64,000 nt of DNA from NCBI RefSeq assembly GCF_030433685.1, contig NZ_JAROCF010000001.1:3720001-3784000 (forward strand), in the 5' to 3' direction. Under the pieces are notes generated by a model. That model did not search any database. It saw only the letters and a program-made list of their open reading frames with translations, and had not been told where the DNA came from. This document shows, piece by piece, positions 59,613 through 64,000 of the stretch; within the stretch, counting starts at the first letter, position 1, and the number at the start of each line of letters is the position of its first letter. A program made the position numbers and the translations under genes. Origin of the DNA: Leifsonia williamsii (GTDB lineage: Bacteria > Actinomycetota > Actinomycetes > Actinomycetales > Microbacteriaceae).

Positions 59613-60113
59613 TCACTCCCGCGCCGGGGTGACGACGACGCCCGCAGGTCGCAGCAGCCGCTCGGGGGTCCCGAATCCCAGCCGGGCGACCGCCACGACG
59701 GTCTGCGGCGGCAGGTCGCCGCTCTCGACCACGGAGACGACCTCGTGGATGCGCGGATCGAACGGCACACCCACGCCGTCGATGCGCGGGTAGTCGAGCC
59801 GCTCGAGGGCGGCGACGGCCTGCTCGCGGATCGACTCCATGCCCTCTCCGAGCGGGTCGTTCACCTGCTTCGCGTAGACGACGGCATCCGTCAGTCCGTC
59901 CACCACGGGAAGGAAGACGGACGCGGCGCGGGCCCGCTCCACGTCTCGGACGAGGGCGAGTTCGCGGGCGGTGCGTTTCCGCACGTTGTCGAGATCCGCG
60001 GCCGCGCGCCTCCAGCGGTCGTCGAGCTCCGCGATCCTGGCGTCCCGTTCGTCGGGAGCCTGGGCGGTCGGCTCCGCGGTGGGCTCTGCCGTCGGTTCGT
60101 CCGAGGTGTCCAT
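59613..60113 (-). CDS. grpE: GrpE nucleotide exchange factor
   Basis: 166 residues, short for GrpE. A TAEPTAEPTA-repeat N-terminus precedes the long helix (DARIAELDDRWRRAAADLDN, RKRTARELALVRDVERARAA) and the beta-domain (PRIDGVGVPFDPRIHEVVSV, PQTVVAVARLGF, RPAGVVVTPA). PFDPRIHEVV is the family signature. It ejects ADP from DnaK. The gene is 11 bp after dnaK. Confidence 0.93.
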   Translation of the reverse strand: MDTSDEPTAEPTAEPTAQAPDERDARIAELDDRWRRAAADLDNVRKRTARELALVRDVERARAASVFLPVVDGLTDAVVYAKQVNDPLGEGMESIREQAVAALERLDYPRIDGVGVPFDPRIHEVVSVVESGDLPPQTVVAVARLGFGTPERLLRPAGVVVTPARE

Positions 60114-60124
60114 GTCCGGGTCCT

Positions 60125-62002
60125 TCAGTTCCGGTCGAAGTCGGCGTCGACCACATCGTCGTCGTCGTCCGCAGGGGCTCCCCCGCCTGCGGAGGTCGTC
60201 CCCTGATCCGGGCGGGCGACGGACAGGGCGGCGTCCACCTGCCGCAGTTCGCTCGTCAGCTCGCGCGCCTCCGACGCGGGGACCTCGCGTTCGACGGCCT
60301 CCCTCGCCTGCTGGACGAGCATCTCCGCGCGGGACCGCTCGTGCGCCGGCGCGGAGTCGCCGTGCTCGGCGAGCGCCCGCTCGACCCGGTAGGCGGCGGC
60401 GTCCAGCTCGTTCCGGGCGTCGATGTCCTCGCGCAGGCGCTGATCCTCGGCGCGGTTCTGCTCGGCCTCACGCACCATCCGGTCGATCTCGGCCTGGTCG
60501 AGGTTCGTGGTGCCGCTGATGGTGATGCCCTGCTCGGCTCCCGTGTCCTTGTCGCGCGCGGTGACGTTGAGGATGCCGTTCGCGTCGATGTCGAACGTGA
60601 CCTCGATCTGCGGCTCGCCCCGCGGCGCCGGTCGGATCCCGGTCAGCGAGAACCGGCCGAGGACGCGGTTGTCCGCCGCGCGTTCGCGCTCACCCTGGAG
60701 CACGACGATCTCGACCGAGTCCTGGTCGTCCTGCGCCGTCGAGAAGACCTCGCTCCGTCGCGCCGGGATGGTGGTGTTGCGCTCGATGATGGGCGTCATC
60801 ACCCCGCCGCGGGTCTCGACGCCGAGCGAGAGCGGGGTCACGTCGAGCAGGAGCACGTCGCTGACCTCGCCCTTCAGCACGCCCGCCTGGATCGCCGCGC
60901 CGACGGCGACGACCTCGTCCGGGTTGACGGTCATGTTGGGGTCCTTGCCGCCGGTGAGGCGCTTCACGAGCTCCTGCACCGCGGGGATTCGGGTCGAACC
61001 GCCGACGAGGATGACCTCGTCGATGTCGTTCTCGGTGACCTTCGCGTCCTGCATCGCCTGGCGCACCGGGCCGAGGCAGCGCTCGACCAGATCGGCGGTG
61101 ATGTTCTCGAAGGTGGCGCGCTTGAGCGTGGTCGTCAGGTGCTTCGGGCCCGCGGCGTCCGCGGTGATGAACGGCAGGCTCACCTGGGTCTGGCTCACCG
61201 AGCTGAGCTCGACCTTCGCCTTCTCCGCCGCCTCGAACAGCCGCTGGAGGGCCTGCGGATCGTTGCGCAGATCGATGCCGTTCTCCTTCTGGAACTCGTC
61301 GGCGAGGAAGTCGACGACGCGGCGGTCGAAGTCGTCGCCTCCGAGGTGCGTGTCCCCTGCGGTCGAACGCACCTCCACGACACCGTCGCCGACGTCGAGC
61401 AGGCTGACGTCGAACGTGCCGCCGCCGAGGTCGAACACCAGGACCGTCTCGTGCTCCTTCTTGTCGAGTCCGTAGGCGAGGGCGGCCGCGGTCGGCTCGT
61501 TGATGATGCGGAGGACCTCGAGACCGGCGATGCGACCGGCGTCCCGCGTCGCCGTGCGCTGCGCGTCGTTGAAGTACGCCGGGACGGTGATGACCGCCTC
61601 CGTGACCTTCTCGCCGAGGAATTTGGCGGCATCGTCGGCCAGCTTCCGCAGCACGAGAGCGCTGATCTCCTCCGGTGCGTACAGCTTGCCCCGGACGTCG
61701 AAGCGGGCTTCGCCGTTCGGGCCGGCGACGACGTCGAAGCCGACCGCCTTCGCCTCCTCCCCGATCTCGTCGAACGAGCGGCCGATGAACCGCTTGGCGG
61801 ACGAGATCGTCCCCTTCGGGTTCAGGATCGCCTGACGCCGCGCGAGCTGACCGACGAGTCGCTCACCGGTGTCGGTGAAGGCGACGACGGACGGGGTGGT
61901 TCTGGCGCCCTCGCTGTTCGGGATGACTCTCGCCTCACCGCCCTCCCACACGGCGATCACCGAATTGGTGGTGCCGAGATCGATGCCGACTGCCTTAGCC
62001 AT
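60125..62002 (-). CDS. dnaK: DnaK (Hsp70) chaperone
   Basis: 625 residues, full length. The ATPase domain shows [59 protein letters not shown] and [20 protein letters not shown] motif; the linker and substrate domain show [20 protein letters not shown] and [16 protein letters not shown]; the helical lid follows. The tail ends acidic ([14 protein letters not shown]). It starts within the end of hsp20 (8-bp overlap). Its placement after hsp20 and before cbpA suggests a second, stress-dedicated DnaK; whether another dnaK exists cannot be seen here. Confidence 0.96.
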   Translation of the reverse strand: MAKAVGIDLGTTNSVIAVWEGGEARVIPNSEGARTTPSVVAFTDTGERLVGQLARRQAILNPKGTISSAKRFIGRSFDEIGEEAKAVGFDVVAGPNGEARFDVRGKLYAPEEISALVLRKLADDAAKFLGEKVTEAVITVPAYFNDAQRTATRDAGRIAGLEVLRIINEPTAAALAYGLDKKEHETVLVFDLGGGTFDVSLLDVGDGVVEVRSTAGDTHLGGDDFDRRVVDFLADEFQKENGIDLRNDPQALQRLFEAAEKAKVELSSVSQTQVSLPFITADAAGPKHLTTTLKRATFENITADLVERCLGPVRQAMQDAKVTENDIDEVILVGGSTRIPAVQELVKRLTGGKDPNMTVNPDEVVAVGAAIQAGVLKGEVSDVLLLDVTPLSLGVETRGGVMTPIIERNTTIPARRSEVFSTAQDDQDSVEIVVLQGERERAADNRVLGRFSLTGIRPAPRGEPQIEVTFDIDANGILNVTARDKDTGAEQGITISGTTNLDQAEIDRMVREAEQNRAEDQRLREDIDARNELDAAAYRVERALAEHGDSAPAHERSRAEMLVQQAREAVEREVPASEARELTSELRQVDAALSVARPDQGTTSAGGGAPADDDDDVVDADFDRN

Positions 62003-62381
62003 GGGCTCCTCCTTCTTCGTGGTCCGTCGGGACGAGGACCGTCAGCACACCGCTGCCGAGGTGTGCCGTGAATCTCGAACTGTCGAGCATCTCGCCGACG
62101 AGGAGCCGCCGGACGAACTCCCCGCGCGGCCGTTCATCGACCAGGACGAGGTCGTCCGGTGCGAACGCGGGCCGGCGCTGCACCGTGATAGTGACGACGT
62201 TGCGCTCGACCCTCACGTCGATGTCGCGGATGTCGACCCCCGGCGCATCGGCGACAAGCACGTACTGATCGCCTCGCCGGTAGGCCTCCAGGGGGACCGC
62301 GTACGTGCGCCGGTTGGCGCCGCGTGCCTGCTCGATGGCGCTCTCGAGCTCCTGCGGCGGGTCGAACCCCAGCAGACTCAT
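61995..62381 (-). CDS. Hsp20 / alpha-crystallin small heat-shock protein
   Basis: 128 residues. The crystallin domain runs from [20 protein letters not shown] through [40 protein letters not shown] to the closing [18 protein letters not shown], with the G-V-L strand typical of the family end. It holds unfolding proteins for the DnaK-ClpB system. It is first gene of the operon; GAGGAGGGGG lies 4 nt before ATG. Upstream I find neither CIRCE nor a HAIR box. Confidence 0.92.
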   Translation of the reverse strand: MSLLGFDPPQELESAIEQARGANRRTYAVPLEAYRRGDQYVLVADAPGVDIRDIDVRVERNVVTITVQRRPAFAPDDLVLVDERPRGEFVRRLLVGEMLDSSRFTAHLGSGVLTVLVPTDHEEGGAHG

Positions 62382-62484
62382 CTCGCCCCCTCCTCGTCGA
62401 CCGCGCGGTGCTGTCGTGACGTGGATGGTGCGCCAGCTCCGCCGATTCCTCGTGGACCGGACGGAGCAGGAAATACGTGCGGCG

Positions 62485-62520
62485 GTAGACCTGTCAGGGT
62501 CATCGATCGAGGTCTACGGT
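62485..62520. promoter_or_regulatory. Inverted repeat and -10 between hsp20 operon and CdaR/PucR-like gene
   Basis: GTAGACCT (62485-62492) and AGGTCTAC (62510-62517) are exact complements with a 17-nt gap. The right arm overlaps TACGGT (62515-62520), a -10 ending 7 nt before ATG 62528, so that gene looks leaderless and the repeat could be an autoregulatory site. The site is 104-136 bp from the hsp20 start and could also control the stress operon. Confidence 0.6.
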
Positions 62521-62527
62521 CCAGGCC

Positions 62528-64000
62528 ATGAGTTCGTCGATCTCTCCGGACTCCGTCGCTCCGGCCTCCGTCGCTTCGGCCGGCGCCGCCACGGGCGCGC
62601 AGCCGGGCCTGTACGACGTCTTCCGCGTGGGCTCCGCGATGTTCGAGCGGCCCTCCACCCGCCGGACGTTCCGGCTCGCAGAGACGGCGGCGAGCGAGTT
62701 CGCGGGATGCATCGTGCACGCGGCCTACGTCATGTCGAGCGGGCACCTGGTTCGGTATTCCGGCAAGGAGGACCGCCGGCTCGACCTCCTCGTGGAGGCC
62801 AGGAGCGGGGCCAACGGCGTCCTCGCCCACGACGGTGCGTGGAGCTTCGCGCTCTTCTTCCGCGGGAACGGCAAGGTGAAAGGCGCGTTCGCGCTGCAGG
62901 CGGACGCGGAACCTTCGACGGAGACGATGGCCCTCCTCCTCGCGCTGGCGGAGCCGACCGGAGCAGCCCTGGCCGCGGCCGAGCTCATCGACCGGCAGCG
63001 CCGTCAGACGAAGGAGTTGCGCCGGCTGGGCAAGGCCACCGAGTCGTCGAGCCAGGTGATGGCCGCCACGATCGTGCGACTCAATGCGCAGCAGGCGATC
63101 CGGGACGCGATCGTCGTCGCGGCCGGTTCCGGCGGCGGTGAGACGCGGATCGTCGAGACCGCGAGCACAGCCACCGGTCGCCCGATCGTGCTGCAGGACT
63201 CCTTCGGGAACGACCTCGCGCTGGCGGGCGCCGGAGATCCGGCAGTGCGTCCGGTCGGGAACCTCTCCGTCGGCCCCGACCCCGCCTCCGGATGGCGCGC
63301 CTCCCCGATCCGCTCGCGCGGGGAGACACTCGGCATCCTCGGCATCTACGACCCGGACGACACCCGGAGCGACGACATCCGGTTCGCCCTCGACTACACG
63401 AGCGCGACGCTGGCGGTCGAGCTCGCGCATCGCCGCAGCGTCGCGGAGGTCGAGCTCCGGCTCGGCCGCGATCTCGCGGACGACCTCGTCTCGGGCCCCG
63501 AGGTGTTCGACGCCCTCGCTCGGGCGGGCGCCCTCGGCTTCGACCTGGGAGGCCTCCACCGCGCGGTCCTCGTCGCCTGGGAGACGCCGACGCCGAACGG
63601 CGTCGACGTGAGCGCCGCGGTCCGCTACCAGCTCGCGGCGATGCGCATCCCCGCGCTGGTCTCCCGGCGCCCCGAGGCGACACTCGCCATCGTCGCGGAC
63701 GGCCACGATCTCTCCCCGCTGTACGGCAGAGTGTCCGCCGCTCTGACAAGTCCCCGGGGAACGATCGGCATCGGGGGGCGCTGCGCCGCGAGCGACCTCC
63801 CCCGCTCGTTCGCCGAAGCGACGCGTGCGCTCCGCATCCGGGCCGATTCCCGGCAGCCGCTCGGGCTCTCGAACCACGACGAGCTGGGCCTCCTGCGAAT
63901 CCTCGACACCTCCGAGGACGGAGTCCGGCTGACGAGATACATCCAGGAGTGGCTCGGCGTCCTGATCGAGCACGACGCGCAGCACCGCGCCGACCTCGTC
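62528..64000 (+). CDS. CdaR/PucR-family transcriptional regulator with GAF sensor (3' partial)
   Basis: The frame from ATG 62528 is open to the last base: 491 residues without a stop; an in-frame TAG at 62486-62488 limits the start. After a Ser/Ala N-terminus, two GAF-like sensor regions are seen (about 35-165: CIVHAAYVMSSGHLVRYSGK, GVLAHDGAWSFALFFRGNGK, MALLLALAEPTGAALAAAEL; and about 215-310), then the degenerate GGDEF-like domain of CdaR (LGRDLADDLVSGPEVFDALA, GFDLGGLHRAVLVAWETPTP, TIGIGGRCAASDLPRSFAEA, LRILDTSEDGVRLTRYIQEW). The HTH_30 DNA-binding end should follow beyond the window. It is divergent from the stress operon and is the best candidate for its regulator; the ligand is unknown. 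Confidence 0.85.
   Translation, partial: MSSSISPDSVAPASVASAGAATGAQPGLYDVFRVGSAMFERPSTRRTFRLAETAASEFAGCIVHAAYVMSSGHLVRYSGKEDRRLDLLVEARSGANGVLAHDGAWSFALFFRGNGKVKGAFALQADAEPSTETMALLLALAEPTGAALAAAELIDRQRRQTKELRRLGKATESSSQVMAATIVRLNAQQAIRDAIVVAAGSGGGETRIVETASTATGRPIVLQDSFGNDLALAGAGDPAVRPVGNLSVGPDPASGWRASPIRSRGETLGILGIYDPDDTRSDDIRFALDYTSATLAVELAHRRSVAEVELRLGRDLADDLVSGPEVFDALARAGALGFDLGGLHRAVLVAWETPTPNGVDVSAAVRYQLAAMRIPALVSRRPEATLAIVADGHDLSPLYGRVSAALTSPRGTIGIGGRCAASDLPRSFAEATRALRIRADSRQPLGLSNHDELGLLRILDTSEDGVRLTRYIQEWLGVLIEHDAQHRADLV

Noticed and set aside
60341..62071. Long plus-strand frame opposite dnaK
   Set aside because: Antisense shadow of dnaK. Frames opposite hsp70 genes are a known artefact source.

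Overview
The window is about 70% G+C, densely coded and free of rRNA, tRNA, CRISPR or phage genes. Gene content points to a Gram-positive actinobacterium, most likely of the Microbacteriaceae (Leifsonia/Microbacterium-like): an Lhr helicase followed by a Nei2-type glycosylase, a DUF3566 membrane protein, a BioQ-bioYMN biotin uptake locus, surface proteins ending in LAxTG sorting signals, GTG/TTG starts, and many -10 hexamers placed 6-10 nt before the start codon (leaderless transcripts). The family assignment is inferred from protein families, not from a search.

Layout. 1-8.5 kb: end of lhr, nei, an FMN reductase, a membrane protein, a MarR regulator, an LCP cell-wall ligase, pyruvate oxidase (poxB) facing a gamma-butyrolactone-receptor-like TetR protein, and DUF3566. 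8.5-11.4 kb: bioQ with the divergent bioY-bioM-bioN transporter and a CHY zinc-finger gene. 11.4-14.6 kb: dehydrogenases under a MerR regulator and a small HTH/membrane-protein operon, each with a readable promoter. 14.7-24.5 kb: a 1601-residue secreted nuclease/5'-nucleotidase, a LysR regulator, a degenerate kinase-like protein and a lectin/Ig surface protein. 24.8-32 kb: a MalEFG-type ABC operon divergent from three DszA/DszC-like flavin oxidoreductases. 32-42 kb: housekeeping and accessory genes (Lrp, MFS exporter, TelA, secreted lipase, SDRs, MarR with a divergent hydrolase). 42-49 kb: a sugar or polyol operon (LacI, RbsB-RbsA-RbsC-like transporter, TIM-barrel isomerase, Gfo/Idh dehydrogenase). 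49.7-53.2 kb: an 1175-residue secreted hydrolase-like LAETG protein.

53.3-62.4 kb is the most striking part: nine tightly packed minus-strand genes, hsp20-dnaK-grpE-cbpA-cbpM-clpB-thioredoxin-UBP zinc finger-cyclic-nucleotide-binding reductase. This joins a complete disaggregation and refolding machine to a thiol-redox module. It carries no CIRCE or HAIR box that I can see and is divergent from a CdaR/PucR-type sensor-regulator that runs off the window end. It looks like a self-contained stress-tolerance unit beside whatever housekeeping chaperones the genome has.

Several transcription units end in unusual intergenic elements (about 1.7, 5.4, 21.5 and 24.7 kb). Each is built from its own private word; in three of them the word occurs twice directly and once inverted, so two hairpins can compete for one arm.
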